Source: Psychrobacter sp. NG254 (lineage in GTDB: Bacteria; Pseudomonadota; Gammaproteobacteria; Pseudomonadales; Moraxellaceae). From it: DNA of 64,000 nt. The DNA lies in contig NZ_JADHDA010000001.1 in assembly GCF_015277735.1 (NCBI RefSeq), positions 434,001 to 498,000 on the forward strand, read 5' to 3'. A model generated the notes under the pieces. That model was not told the DNA's origin and did not search any database. It saw only the letters and a program-made list of their open reading frames with translations. Both the position numbers and the translations under genes were made by a program. The stretch's first letter is position 1. Every line of letters begins with the position of its first letter. Below, piece after piece: positions 45,197 to 53,831 of this stretch.

Positions 45197-47473
45197 CTAA
45201 ATCTTACACGCACCGCCAGCACAATCATCTTCCATATCCGCTTGGGCATCGTTCGCACCATCACGAGTGTTATGGTAGTACAACGTCTTCACACCCATCT
45301 TATAAGCGTTTAGCAAATCTTTTAGCAATATCTTCATTGGTACACGGCCACCAGCATAACGAACAGGATCATAGTTGGTGTTGGCAGAGATACTTTGATC
45401 GACGAACTTCTGCATGATAGCGACCAGCTTTAGGTAACCGTCATTGTTTGGCATTTGCCATAGTAGCTCGTACTGATCTTTTAGCGTCGTAATCTCAGGC
45501 ACGACCTGCTTTAGGATACCGTCTTTTGACGCTTTGATAGAGACCAGACCACGTGGTGGCTCGATACCGTTGGTCGCGTTGGCGATCTGACTTGAAGTCT
45601 CAGACGGCATCAAGGCGGTTAGGGTAGAGTTGCGTAGACCGTGCTCTGTGATCTCGCCACGTAGCGTTTCCCAATCGAGATGTAGGGGCTCTTGGCAGAT
45701 TTTGTCCAAGTCGGCTTTGTACGTATCAATCGGTAAGATACCTTGTGAATACGTGGTCTCATTGAACGCAGGGCAAGCGCCTTGCTCTTTTGCCAATTTG
45801 TTTGATGCTTTCAAGAGATAGAACTGCAAGGCTTCAAACGTTTGATGGGTCAGACCAAGCGCGCTGTCGTCTGAATAGCGCACGCCATTCTTGGCAAGGT
45901 AATAAGCATAGTTAATCACGCCCACACCTAGCGTACGACGACGCATGCTGCCGTTTTGAGCTGCTTTTACTGGATAGTCTTGATAGTCGAGCAGGGCATC
46001 AAGCGCACGGACGATTAGCTCGGCTGGCTCTTCGATGTCGCTGACGTTTTCGACTTTACCCAAGTTGACCGCTGATAGCGTACAAAGCGCGATTTCGCCT
46101 TCTTCGTCATTGATGTTATCAAGTGGCTTGGTCGGTAGCGCGATTTCCATACATAGGTTTGACTGACGAATCGGCGCAACCGTCGCGTCAAATGGGCTAT
46201 GGGTGTTGCAATGATCAACGTTTTGGATATAGATACGACCCGTACTGGCGCGCTCTTGCATCATTAGGCTGAACAAGTCTGCTGCTGGGATTTGACGGCT
46301 GCGAATAGCAGGATCATTTTCGTACTTGGTGTATAACTCTTCGAATTTGTCTTGATCTTCAAAGAATGCGTCGTACAAACCAGGAGTATCACCTGGTGAG
46401 AATAGCGAGATGTCTTGACCTTTGATGAGGCGAGTGTACATCGTTTTGTTTAACTGTACGCCGTAGTCCATATGACGAACACGGTTGTCTTCGACGCCGC
46501 GGTTGTTTTTCAGTACCAGTAACGACTCAACTTCTAAATGCCATAGTGGGTAGAACAATGTCGCAGCACCGCCACGGACGCCGCCTTGTGAGCAGCATTT
46601 AACAGCCGTTTGGAATAGTTTATAGAATGGGATACAACCAGTGTGCTGTGCTTCGCCGCCACGGATAGGGCTACCAAGGGCACGGATGCGACCTGCATTG
46701 ATGCCGATACCAGCGCGCTGTGATACATAGCGTACGATGGCGCTGGTGGTCGCGTTGATAGAGTCTAGGCTATCACCACATTCAATCAATACGCACGAGC
46801 TAAACTGACGCGATGGCGTACGCACACCAGACATGATAGGCGTTGGTAGTGAGATTTTGAATTGTGAGGTCGCATCATAGAAACGCTTCACATAGTTCAT
46901 ACGCTCTGACTTCTCATAACGGCTGAACAAGCACATACCGACCAGCATGTACAAGAACTGCGGGCTTTCAAAGACGGTTTTGCTGACGCGGTCTTGGACG
47001 AGGTATTTGCCTGCCATTTGCTCAACAGCGGCATACGCAAGATTCATATCGCGCCAGTGATCAAGGTACTCTTCTAACTCGTCAAATTCAGCACGGCTAT
47101 AGTCAGCTAGGATATGCTCATCATATTTGCCAGCATCAGTTAGCGTTTTGACATGATCATACAGATGCGGAGGCGTGAATTTGTTATAAGCAATCTTACG
47201 CAAATGGAAAATAGCCAAACGCGCCGCTAGATATTGATAATCAGGCGTGGTTTCAGAGATAAGGTCAGCAGCAGACTTGATGATGGTTTCGTGGATGTCA
47301 CGAGTTTTGATGCCTTCATAAAACTGGATGTGCGATTTTAGCTCAACTTGTGACACAGATACATTGTCCAAGCCGTGAGCGGCCCATTCGATTACCTTAT
47401 GAATTTTATCTAAATCAATAAGTTCTAATCGTCCGTCACGTTTGGTCACTTTGATTTTGTCGATATGTGTCAT
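45197..47473 (-). CDS. nrdA: Ribonucleoside-diphosphate reductase class Ia, alpha subunit
   Basis: Catalytic subunit reducing ribonucleoside diphosphates. The 758 residues (E. coli 761) begin with the ATP-cone (VTKRDGRLELIDLDKIHKVIEWAA) for allosteric control. Active-site residues are visible: one redox cysteine in FSSCVLIECGDSL, the radical cysteine and glutamate in NLCMEIALP, the second redox cysteine in ALCTLSAVN and the C-terminal thioredoxin-contact pair in CAGGACKI. Two candidate NrdR boxes lie about 200 bp upstream. The usual nrdAB operon is separated here by the accessory segment. Confidence 0.97.
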   Translation of the reverse strand: MTHIDKIKVTKRDGRLELIDLDKIHKVIEWAAHGLDNVSVSQVELKSHIQFYEGIKTRDIHETIIKSAADLISETTPDYQYLAARLAIFHLRKIAYNKFTPPHLYDHVKTLTDAGKYDEHILADYSRAEFDELEEYLDHWRDMNLAYAAVEQMAGKYLVQDRVSKTVFESPQFLYMLVGMCLFSRYEKSERMNYVKRFYDATSQFKISLPTPIMSGVRTPSRQFSSCVLIECGDSLDSINATTSAIVRYVSQRAGIGINAGRIRALGSPIRGGEAQHTGCIPFYKLFQTAVKCCSQGGVRGGAATLFYPLWHLEVESLLVLKNNRGVEDNRVRHMDYGVQLNKTMYTRLIKGQDISLFSPGDTPGLYDAFFEDQDKFEELYTKYENDPAIRSRQIPAADLFSLMMQERASTGRIYIQNVDHCNTHSPFDATVAPIRQSNLCMEIALPTKPLDNINDEEGEIALCTLSAVNLGKVENVSDIEEPAELIVRALDALLDYQDYPVKAAQNGSMRRRTLGVGVINYAYYLAKNGVRYSDDSALGLTHQTFEALQFYLLKASNKLAKEQGACPAFNETTYSQGILPIDTYKADLDKICQEPLHLDWETLRGEITEHGLRNSTLTALMPSETSSQIANATNGIEPPRGLVSIKASKDGILKQVVPEITTLKDQYELLWQMPNNDGYLKLVAIMQKFVDQSISANTNYDPVRYAGGRVPMKILLKDLLNAYKMGVKTLYYHNTRDGANDAQADMEDDCAGGACKI

Positions 47474-47650
47474 GCTGGCCTCTATTTTTGGTTGCTTATA
47501 TTATTCGTAGAGCGGTAAAGCCCGCTCAACGTTTTTTATCGTGCTACTTATTTAAACACGCTAGCTAAACATGGTAAGTGCTGGCGTTAGCTGCTCTTTT
47601 TTTAGGCAAAAAACACCCGATACTCGTAGTGACGGTTAAAATCACTGAGT

Positions 47651-47695
47651 ACTACATATAGCGTGTTTGTTAATTGGTAGGCACAATATAGCGGG
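47651..47695 (-). promoter_or_regulatory. Candidate pair of NrdR boxes upstream of nrdA
   Basis: Two sites share ATATAGCG with C/A-rich flanks: ACTACATATAGCGTGT at 47651-47666 and GGCACAATATAGCGGG at 47680-47695. Their cores lie 30 bp apart, near three helical turns, as expected for NrdR repressor pairs with consensus ACACWATATATWGTGT. Each matches roughly 11 of 16 positions. Located about 200 bp before the nrdA start, on the correct side. Confidence 0.55.
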
Positions 47696-47927
47696 AAAAT
47701 TTTGAAAATACTATATTGATTTTAGAATAAAACTATGTTGCTACAAGGTTGTAGACAGTCCAAATTTTGGCAAAGGACGATGGGATAAGGGTTAGACGCA
47801 AATGCGCTCATTATAAATTTTTTGTAAAAATATCGTGACGGTTTGATTTTTATTTTGTCGGTTATTGTTGGTAGATAATAGTGATCGTACTGGCAATAAT
47901 GCGGGCGCAGATTGTACACCAAACCAC

Positions 47928-47958
47928 AAAAAATCGCCACCCATATGAGTGACGATTT
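47928..47958 (-). terminator. Terminator of the DUF493 gene
   Basis: On the minus strand the stem AAATCGTCACTCAT / ATGGGTGGCGATTT (with G-U pairs) is followed by TTTTTTG, about 45 nt after the stop codon. Confidence 0.75.
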
Positions 47959-48001
47959 GGACGGAAAAGGGGTTGTTTTTTTCTAAACACCCATTACCTG
48001 T

Positions 48002-48385
48002 TTATACGACCATGCGAACTGTTTTGGCATTGTCTAGTGACGCGTAAAGTGTATTCACTTGTTCGGCGTCTGTGAGGTATAAATTGACGCGTGCTGAATG
48101 GAAGCGACCCGTTTTAGAAGGTTTGACTTCTATAGAGGCCAAATCAAAATCAGGGAACTGACTACCGAGGATCAGCTTCACTTCATTAAGTAAGCCCTCA
48201 TGCTCGCCTTCATGACCAATGATGCTCAATGGATAGTTCATTGGAAAATCCCAAAGATCTGGATTTTGGATGTCTGTTCTTTTACCTTTAAAGACGCCTT
48301 CATTAGGTGTCATATTCGTCATGGTAACGTCTTTGGCGCTTTGATTAGTGTTTTGATTATCAGTGTCTTTTGAATCATCACTCAT
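48002..48385 (-). CDS. DUF493 (YbeD-like) protein
   Basis: 127 residues; a polar N-terminus (about 35) followed by the YbeD-type fold (LWDFPMNYPLSIIGHEGEHEGLLNEVKLILGSQF ... SKTGRFHSARVNLYLTDAEQVNTLYASLDNA). The family has an ACT-like fold. In E. coli it lies beside lipB, but here lipB is elsewhere. Presumed regulatory or scaffold role; function not established. Confidence 0.85.
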   Translation of the reverse strand: MSDDSKDTDNQNTNQSAKDVTMTNMTPNEGVFKGKRTDIQNPDLWDFPMNYPLSIIGHEGEHEGLLNEVKLILGSQFPDFDLASIEVKPSKTGRFHSARVNLYLTDAEQVNTLYASLDNAKTVRMVV

Positions 48386-48799
48386 GATGTGTGCCTCGCT
48401 TTTATAGATAAATAAAAAAATTAATAAATAAGCAATCGTTGGTTAGATATTCAATCAGCAAAACATGCACTTGAATAATGCCAAAATCATAACGCAAAAA
48501 TCTGAGACAGGCTCAGTATGGTCGTAAGTGGCATTTAAATCAGTCAAGCTATAGTCGATTCAATTTAAAAGTAGTACAAGGCAACCGAGTGTAGATGTAA
48601 CTGTGATACTTCAAGCGAGGTTAACGCTGTCATACTTTTATAGTGGAATGGCTATATTAGGTAGAGAATATATGCACTGTTTATAGTGGTCTATGGGTGA
48701 TTATTCAAGTTAAGTCTGTATTTAGTCCGTCCTGTCGCACTACTGTGTCTCTGTATCTTAGCTACATCATGGCTGCATGACCAAAAGTCACATAAACCA
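48386..48799. other. Intergenic region with a MITE
   Basis: 414 bp between the DUF493 gene and the bestrophin gene; about a quarter is the family B element 48550-48656. I see no gene in the rest. Confidence 0.4.
48550..48656 (-). repeat. MITE-like element, family B, copy 3 (inverted)
   Basis: Reverse-complement orientation relative to the copies at 7112 and 25404: reads TATAGTCGATTCAATTTAAA at the left end and has CAAGGCAACCGAGTGTAGATG in the interior, with GGAATGGCTATA at the right end. Length about 107 bp. Confidence 0.85.
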
Positions 48800-49726
48800 T
48801 TACGGCAAATAGCCATTGTGAGGTGTGATATCAGGTGGAATATCTGTCTCTCCTAGTGCCTCTCGTAGATTGATCTCGATAGTGCGTGACAGTGCGGTCA
48901 GTGGCAACTGATTCGCCGCCAAGCCAAAAGGCTCTTCTAGCTCTTCGCTAAGCGCATCCAATCCAAAAAAGGTATAAGCAATCACGGCACAAATCAACGG
49001 AGTCGCCCAACCGAGCGATGCCACCAAGCCAAAAGGTAGCATAATGCAATAGAGATAAGTCGTACGATGTACCAGCAGCATATAAGCAAACGGCAATGGT
49101 GTGTTATGAATGCGCTCGCAGGCTGCCAGTACAATCGTCATAGATGTCAGGCGCTCGTCCATGTTTTGTATGACTTGCTCTGACACCAGCTGCTGACGCC
49201 GAATGTCGCCGAGATGCTTGCCCATAAGGCGCATTATATAATCAGGTACGTTGCGCGCTTGGCGCATATGGTCATGGTGTATGGGTGCGATAAAAGGCTC
49301 AATATCCTCCCAAGGTGACGTACCACGTAGCCTATGGCGCACAGCATGTGCAAAAGCAATGGTGAGATATACCATCGTTCGCTGAGTATCACGCCCAGTC
49401 GCAGTGTCATCCTCTACAAAAGACAGCACTTGGCGCGTTAGGCTACGAGAATCATAGACCAATTGACCCCAAATCCCTCGAGCCTCCCACCAGCGCTGAT
49501 AGCTGGCGTTATTCCGAAATCCAAGAAACAACGATAAAGCAATCCCAAGCAAGGTAAAAGTCGCCATGCCATAATAAGGAAAAGAGTCAGGAACCCAGTG
49601 CTGAATAATCGTGATCAAGGTGCTCAGCAGGGTAATCATCAAAATTTGCGGATAGATTTTTGGAATGATTGAGCCGCGCAGGGTAAAAAATATTTTTAGT
49701 GCGTTTGGGGCTTGCCGGACAATCAT
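48800..49726 (-). CDS. Bestrophin family ion channel protein
   Basis: 308-residue inner-membrane protein of the bacterial bestrophin (UPF0187/YneE) family, pentameric ion channels. After MIVRQAPNALKIFFTLRGSIIPKIYPQILMITLLSTLI comes GIALSLFLGFRNNASYQRWWEARGIWGQLVYDSRSL, the diagnostic segment. ATG 49726 has AGGA 7 nt upstream; the in-frame extension to 49825 reads through a family B MITE and is not real. Ion selectivity is unknown. Confidence 0.88.
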   Translation of the reverse strand: MIVRQAPNALKIFFTLRGSIIPKIYPQILMITLLSTLITIIQHWVPDSFPYYGMATFTLLGIALSLFLGFRNNASYQRWWEARGIWGQLVYDSRSLTRQVLSFVEDDTATGRDTQRTMVYLTIAFAHAVRHRLRGTSPWEDIEPFIAPIHHDHMRQARNVPDYIMRLMGKHLGDIRRQQLVSEQVIQNMDERLTSMTIVLAACERIHNTPLPFAYMLLVHRTTYLYCIMLPFGLVASLGWATPLICAVIAYTFFGLDALSEELEEPFGLAANQLPLTALSRTIEINLREALGETDIPPDITPHNGYLP

Positions 49727-49746
49727 GGGTTTTCCTAGCGCTAAAG

Positions 49747-49854
49747 TATAGTCAAAGAAGTCTAAAACAGCTACAAGGCAGCCGACCGCAGATTGTACAT
49801 ATAGTACCTCTAGGAAGGGTAACACCGTAGCGGTTTAGTAGTTCGCTGACTATA
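49747..49854 (-). repeat. MITE-like element, family B, divergent copy 4
   Basis: About 108 bp between matching ends TATAGTCAAAG and CGCTGACTATA; interior ACAAGGCAGCCGACCGCAGAT aligns with ACAAGGCAACCGAGTGTAGAT of copy 3, but the rest is altered. It sits 20 bp upstream of the bestrophin gene start, so its promoter may be affected. Confidence 0.7.
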
Positions 49855-49967
49855 TGTCAATACACAACGAGATGTAGGGTGTGATTCTAATATAAAATCG
49901 AGATCTGTAAAGATTGTTTTTCGCTAGCAAAAGCAGAGTCTGTAATTAAGTACAAAAAAGGGGAATT

Positions 49968-50183
49968 ATGATAAAAAATATCTCAAGGAATGAAGTTATT
50001 GAATTGATAGCCAAGTATCGGATAGCGTCGACACCTGCGGATAAGCTGCTTGACGATTTAGAATATCAAACAGGGGCAATAGAAACTGATGCCTTTGACA
50101 TGATATATCATGAGTTAATCGGATGCTCAAATGGGTTTATAGAGATCAAAGAAAATAGGGTTCAAAGAAATAGTGACTTATAA
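49968..50183 (+). CDS. Small hypothetical protein
   Basis: 71 residues (MIKNISRNEVIELIAKYR...), acidic and helical, A+T-rich. GGGGA lies 4 nt before ATG 49968. No homologue recognised; possibly an accessory gene brought in between the bestrophin gene and map. Opposite strand to both neighbours. Confidence 0.55.
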   Translation: MIKNISRNEVIELIAKYRIASTPADKLLDDLEYQTGAIETDAFDMIYHELIGCSNGFIEIKENRVQRNSDL

Positions 50184-50266
50184 ACCCATGTTGGTATGAC
50201 ATTGAGGACTAATAGGACACTCTATTTAACTTTTAAAGTACCATCAAGGATCATTCCTAAATTTTC

Positions 50267-51040
50267 TTATACACTCTCTTCGTCACGTAGCGTCAACACT
50301 TCATAACCATCATTGGTCACCGCAATAGTGTGTTCCCATTGAGCAGAGAGTTTTTTGTCTACAGTCACTACCGTCCAGCCGTCTCTTTTCGTTTTTACTT
50401 TGGCCCTACCTTGGTTAATCATTGGCTCGATGGTAAAGGTCATGCCTGCTTCTAACACCAAGCCTGCACCTGCGCGACCATAATGTAACACTTCAGGCTG
50501 CTCATGCATTTCGCGGCCGATACCATGCCCGCAGTACTCGCGAACGACAGAATAGCCATGCTGCTCGGCGTGACTTTGAATAGCGTGTCCTACATCACCA
50601 AGCGTGGCTCTTGCCTTGACCGTGCGGATGCCTGCCCACATGGCATCATAAGTGGTATCAACAAGTCGTTTCGCTAAAGGCATAACATCGCCAATCATAT
50701 ACATTTTACTGGAGTCGGCAATAAAGTCGTCTTTTTCTAAGGTGATATCTACGTTGATGATATCGCCCGATTTTAGCATTTGCGTGGGTGAGGGCACACC
50801 ATGACACACTACTTGGTTTACCGATGTGTTGAGTACGTATTGGTAGCCGTATTGACCTTTGCTAGCAGGTCGCGATTCGAGCACATCAATGATATAGCGC
50901 TCTGCCAAGTCATTGATAGTCATGGTGGAGATACCCGCGATAATATGTGTATCTAGGTAAGCGAAGACCGATGCCAAAAGTCTACCAGACTCACGCATGA
51001 TGGCTATTTCTTCAAGTGTTTTTAACGTGATATCAGCCAT
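50267..51040 (-). CDS. map: Methionine aminopeptidase type I
   Basis: Removes the initiator methionine. The 257 residues (E. coli 264) show the metal ligands in VDITLEKDDFIADSSKM (two aspartates), YCGHGIGREMHEQP (histidine), FTIEPMIN and WEHTIAV (glutamates). ATG 51040 lies within the 3' end of the ParD-like gene, overlapping by 8 nt, so it is translated as a coupled pair. A second, housekeeping map copy may exist elsewhere. Confidence 0.95.
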   Translation of the reverse strand: MADITLKTLEEIAIMRESGRLLASVFAYLDTHIIAGISTMTINDLAERYIIDVLESRPASKGQYGYQYVLNTSVNQVVCHGVPSPTQMLKSGDIINVDITLEKDDFIADSSKMYMIGDVMPLAKRLVDTTYDAMWAGIRTVKARATLGDVGHAIQSHAEQHGYSVVREYCGHGIGREMHEQPEVLHYGRAGAGLVLEAGMTFTIEPMINQGRAKVKTKRDGWTVVTVDKKLSAQWEHTIAVTNDGYEVLTLRDEESV

Positions 51041-51239
51041 CAACGAGATTCCTTATATTGACATCGGCTTGTTTCAACTGTTCGCTAATGATATCGGTGT
51101 AAGATAGGTGCGGATTGGCTTCAGCCAACATACCTATCTTTATCCAGTATTCCGCTTGTGCATTGATTGAGCGCACCATGACGGTACTGGCTTTACGAAT
51201 TTCTTCATGCAGCGTGTCATCTATTTTTACGATACCCAT
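51033..51239 (-). CDS. ParD-like protein upstream of map
   Basis: 68 residues of ParD-like type: MGIVKIDDTLHEEIRKASTVMVRSINAQAEYWIKIG matches a ribbon-helix-helix protein with I-D-x-x-L-H-E-E opening, followed by a helical C-terminus. It forms a bicistron with map (8-nt overlap), an arrangement found with ParD-like proteins and MAP. It may be a regulator of map or an antitoxin-derived protein; no ParE toxin is adjacent. Confidence 0.82.
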   Translation of the reverse strand: MGIVKIDDTLHEEIRKASTVMVRSINAQAEYWIKIGMLAEANPHLSYTDIISEQLKQADVNIRNLVDG

Positions 51240-51372
51240 TTTTATCCAGTATATGAAGTGTATATGAAGTGTATATGAATCATATATGTTTTATAGTATT
51301 ATTTCAAGTCTGATGATCAGCATTATGCTCCAAGGTTCATCTATGTCATCGACCGTACAAAATCACAGGCAC

Positions 51373-51401
51373 AAAAAAGCCGAGATATACTCGGCTTTTT
51401 T
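51373..51401 (-). terminator. Terminator of rpoD
   Basis: Stem AAAAAAGCCGAG / CTCGGCTTTTTT with a 5-nt loop; T-run on both strands, 25 nt downstream of the rpoD stop. Confidence 0.9.
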
Positions 51402-51425
51402 ATTAGTACTTAACTTACTTTGATA

Positions 51426-53342
51426 TTAGTCATTTTCAAGGAAAGAACGTAGATGCTCAGAGCGTGATGGATGACGCAATTTACGTAGGGCTTTTGCCTC
51501 AATCTGACGAATACGCTCACGGGTCACATCGAACTGCTTACCGACTTCTTCTAGCGTATGATCCGTCGGCATATCGATACCGAAACGCATTTTTAGGACA
51601 CGTGCTTCACGCTCAGTCAGGTTGCCGAGTACATCACGAGTGGCTTCTTGTAGACCAGCAGCCGTCGCATCATCGACAGGGCTTGAGATCGTACCATCTT
51701 CGATGAAATCACCTAAGTGTGAATCTTCATCATCACCGATAGGGGTTTCCATAGAGATAGGCTCTTTGGCAATCTTAAGCACTTTACGGACTTTGACTTC
51801 GTCCATCTCTAAGCGTTCGCCTAATTCCTCAGGCGTGGGCTCACGTCCCATTTCCTGTAGCAACTGACGTGAGACACGGTTGATCTTGTTGATCGTCTCA
51901 ATCATATGCACAGGGATACGGATGGTGCGCGCTTGGTCAGCGATAGAGCGGGTAATCGCCTGACGAATCCACCAAGTGGCATAGGTCGAGAATTTATAAC
52001 CACGGCGATATTCAAACTTATCAACTGCTTTCATCAGACCAATGTTACCTTCTTGAATCAGATCCAAGAACTGTAGGCCACGGTTGGTATACTTTTTAGC
52101 AATAGAGATAACCAGACGTAAGTTAGCTTCGACCATCTCTTTCTTAGCACGGCGAGCTTTTGCTTCACCAATGGCCATACGACGTGCCACGTCTTTCATG
52201 TCGTGGATTTTCATGTCGAGCTGCTGCTCATAATCACGGATGCGACGTTGAAGTAAAATAACGTCATCAGTGACTTTCTCTAACGTGCCAGCAAAGGCGG
52301 GCTTGCCTTTGATACGCTCAATCAACCAATCAACGTTGGTTTCGTTACTAGGGAAGGTTTTACGGAACTCTTCACGCGGCATACGACCACGGCGAATCAC
52401 CAAACGCATGATTTGGCGCTCTTGCTTACGCACGTCATCATAGACATCATGCATGATGGCCATGACTTGGTCTGATAAGCGGTTGTTTAGCTTCAACATC
52501 ATAAAGCGTTCAGCAAGTAGGGCATAAGCAGTATCCGCTTGTACACTACCACGGCCATAATCGATCAAGGCTTGTTTGGCTTTGATAAACAGGTTCTCAA
52601 TCTCTTCTAGACGCAGACGCACTTCTTCTGGATCGAGACCGCTGGTTTCTTCTTCGGCCTCTTCATCATCGTTTTCGTCGTCTTCGTCATCATCATCCAA
52701 TGCAGCAGCTTTGGCTTTTTGCTTGATGACAGGTGGGTTTTCTTTTTCTTCTTTAATGCGCTCACGCTCTTCTTTTGCTGCTTCTTTTGCTTCTTGGGCC
52801 GCGATTTTGTCCGCTTCGGTTTCAGGGTCTAAGAAACCTGTGATGACATCAGACAGCTTTTTTTCGCCATCTTGTACTTTTTGGTATTCGTCCAAGACGA
52901 ACTGTACTGTACCCGGCCAGTAAGACATAGCATGCTGTACGTCACGAATACCTTCTTCGATACGTTTAGCAATGGCAATCTCGCCCTCACGGGTCAGTAG
53001 ATCAACCGTACCCATCTCACGCATATACATACGGACAGGGTCAGTGGTGCGGCCAGGCTCAGTCTCAACAGAGGCGAGTACTGCCGCTGCCTCGTCTGCT
53101 GCCATGTCATCATCACTTGAATCATCGTTCATCAAGATGTCATCGGCATCTGGTGCTGATTCAAAGATTTTGATACCGACGTCGGTCAGCATTTGCACAA
53201 TATCTTCGATCTGATCGCTTTCGGTAATAGAGTCGGGCAGCTGGTCATTCACCTCAGCATAGGTTAGATACCCTTGCTCTTTGCCCATTTGGATTAAGGT
53301 GGCCAGTTGAGATGTGGACTTAGAAACTGACTTATCGTTCAT
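51426..53342 (-). CDS. rpoD: RNA polymerase primary sigma factor (sigma-70)
   Basis: Housekeeping sigma factor. Region 1.1 begins with [25 protein letters not shown]; an acidic stretch ([17 protein letters not shown]) lies in the non-conserved region; region 2 has [20 protein letters not shown] and region 4.2 ends [20 protein letters not shown]. Length 638 from ATG 53342 (MNDKSVSKS); an in-frame ATG at 53369 adds nine residues. The start is uncertain: neither has a strong ribosome binding site. dnaG lies upstream, as in the usual rpsU-dnaG-rpoD neighbourhood. Confidence 0.97.
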   Translation of the reverse strand: MNDKSVSKSTSQLATLIQMGKEQGYLTYAEVNDQLPDSITESDQIEDIVQMLTDVGIKIFESAPDADDILMNDDSSDDDMAADEAAAVLASVETEPGRTTDPVRMYMREMGTVDLLTREGEIAIAKRIEEGIRDVQHAMSYWPGTVQFVLDEYQKVQDGEKKLSDVITGFLDPETEADKIAAQEAKEAAKEERERIKEEKENPPVIKQKAKAAALDDDDEDDENDDEEAEEETSGLDPEEVRLRLEEIENLFIKAKQALIDYGRGSVQADTAYALLAERFMMLKLNNRLSDQVMAIMHDVYDDVRKQERQIMRLVIRRGRMPREEFRKTFPSNETNVDWLIERIKGKPAFAGTLEKVTDDVILLQRRIRDYEQQLDMKIHDMKDVARRMAIGEAKARRAKKEMVEANLRLVISIAKKYTNRGLQFLDLIQEGNIGLMKAVDKFEYRRGYKFSTYATWWIRQAITRSIADQARTIRIPVHMIETINKINRVSRQLLQEMGREPTPEELGERLEMDEVKVRKVLKIAKEPISMETPIGDDEDSHLGDFIEDGTISSPVDDATAAGLQEATRDVLGNLTEREARVLKMRFGIDMPTDHTLEEVGKQFDVTRERIRQIEAKALRKLRHPSRSEHLRSFLEND

Positions 53343-53369
53343 AAATACTCGCTTACTTGCATCGGACAT

Positions 53370-53831
53370 TTTTATATCGTGACTCGCTATCGCTGGCTGG
53401 GTGCGTTGATCTTATCAATCGATTGATCAAAATGTGGCGTAGAGGTCGTCAGTAATATCAAAAATGAGTGGATATGAATAAAGGCTCAAAACACTACAAT
53501 TACAATGCTGAAAAACAGCTAAAAATCAAAAAAACCATAAAAATAATACGTCAAATTTGTGCTTAACGATGCATGCTCACAATCATTCACCAAGCAGTGC
53601 TGTCAATATACAGCGACACAGTTTAACACAGACCACAGTCGTCAAGCACGAGGCAGTCCTATCTACCGACCATTTTTTACTGATTATTTTCTATCAGTGG
53701 AATGTTTGACATTCTTATGAGGAGGGTAGGTTTTAATAATGCTCGTGCTACTGGGCATAATCACTAGTAGTGGGGGCAGTCGCCATACTTTTAAAGGGTC
53801 GCTACTTTATTGTTACTTATAACACCAAAAA
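53370..53831. other. Intergenic region between dnaG and rpoD
   Basis: About 460 bp. It probably carries the rpoD promoter, including any heat-shock promoter, but no clear motif is seen. No gene. Confidence 0.35.

Larger units (their letters stand above)
47474..48001. other. Intergenic region upstream of nrdA
   Basis: About 530 bp. Contains the candidate NrdR boxes (47651-47695) and the DUF493 gene's terminator (47928-47958). A 72-codon frame at 47722-47940 has no supporting signal. Confidence 0.5.

Noticed and set aside
47722..47940. 72-codon frame upstream of nrdA
   Set aside because: No ribosome binding site, overlaps the DUF493 terminator, and no recognisable sequence.
49727..49825. N-terminal extension of the bestrophin frame
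   Set aside because: It translates a family B MITE; AGGA at 7 nt before ATG 49726 marks the real start.
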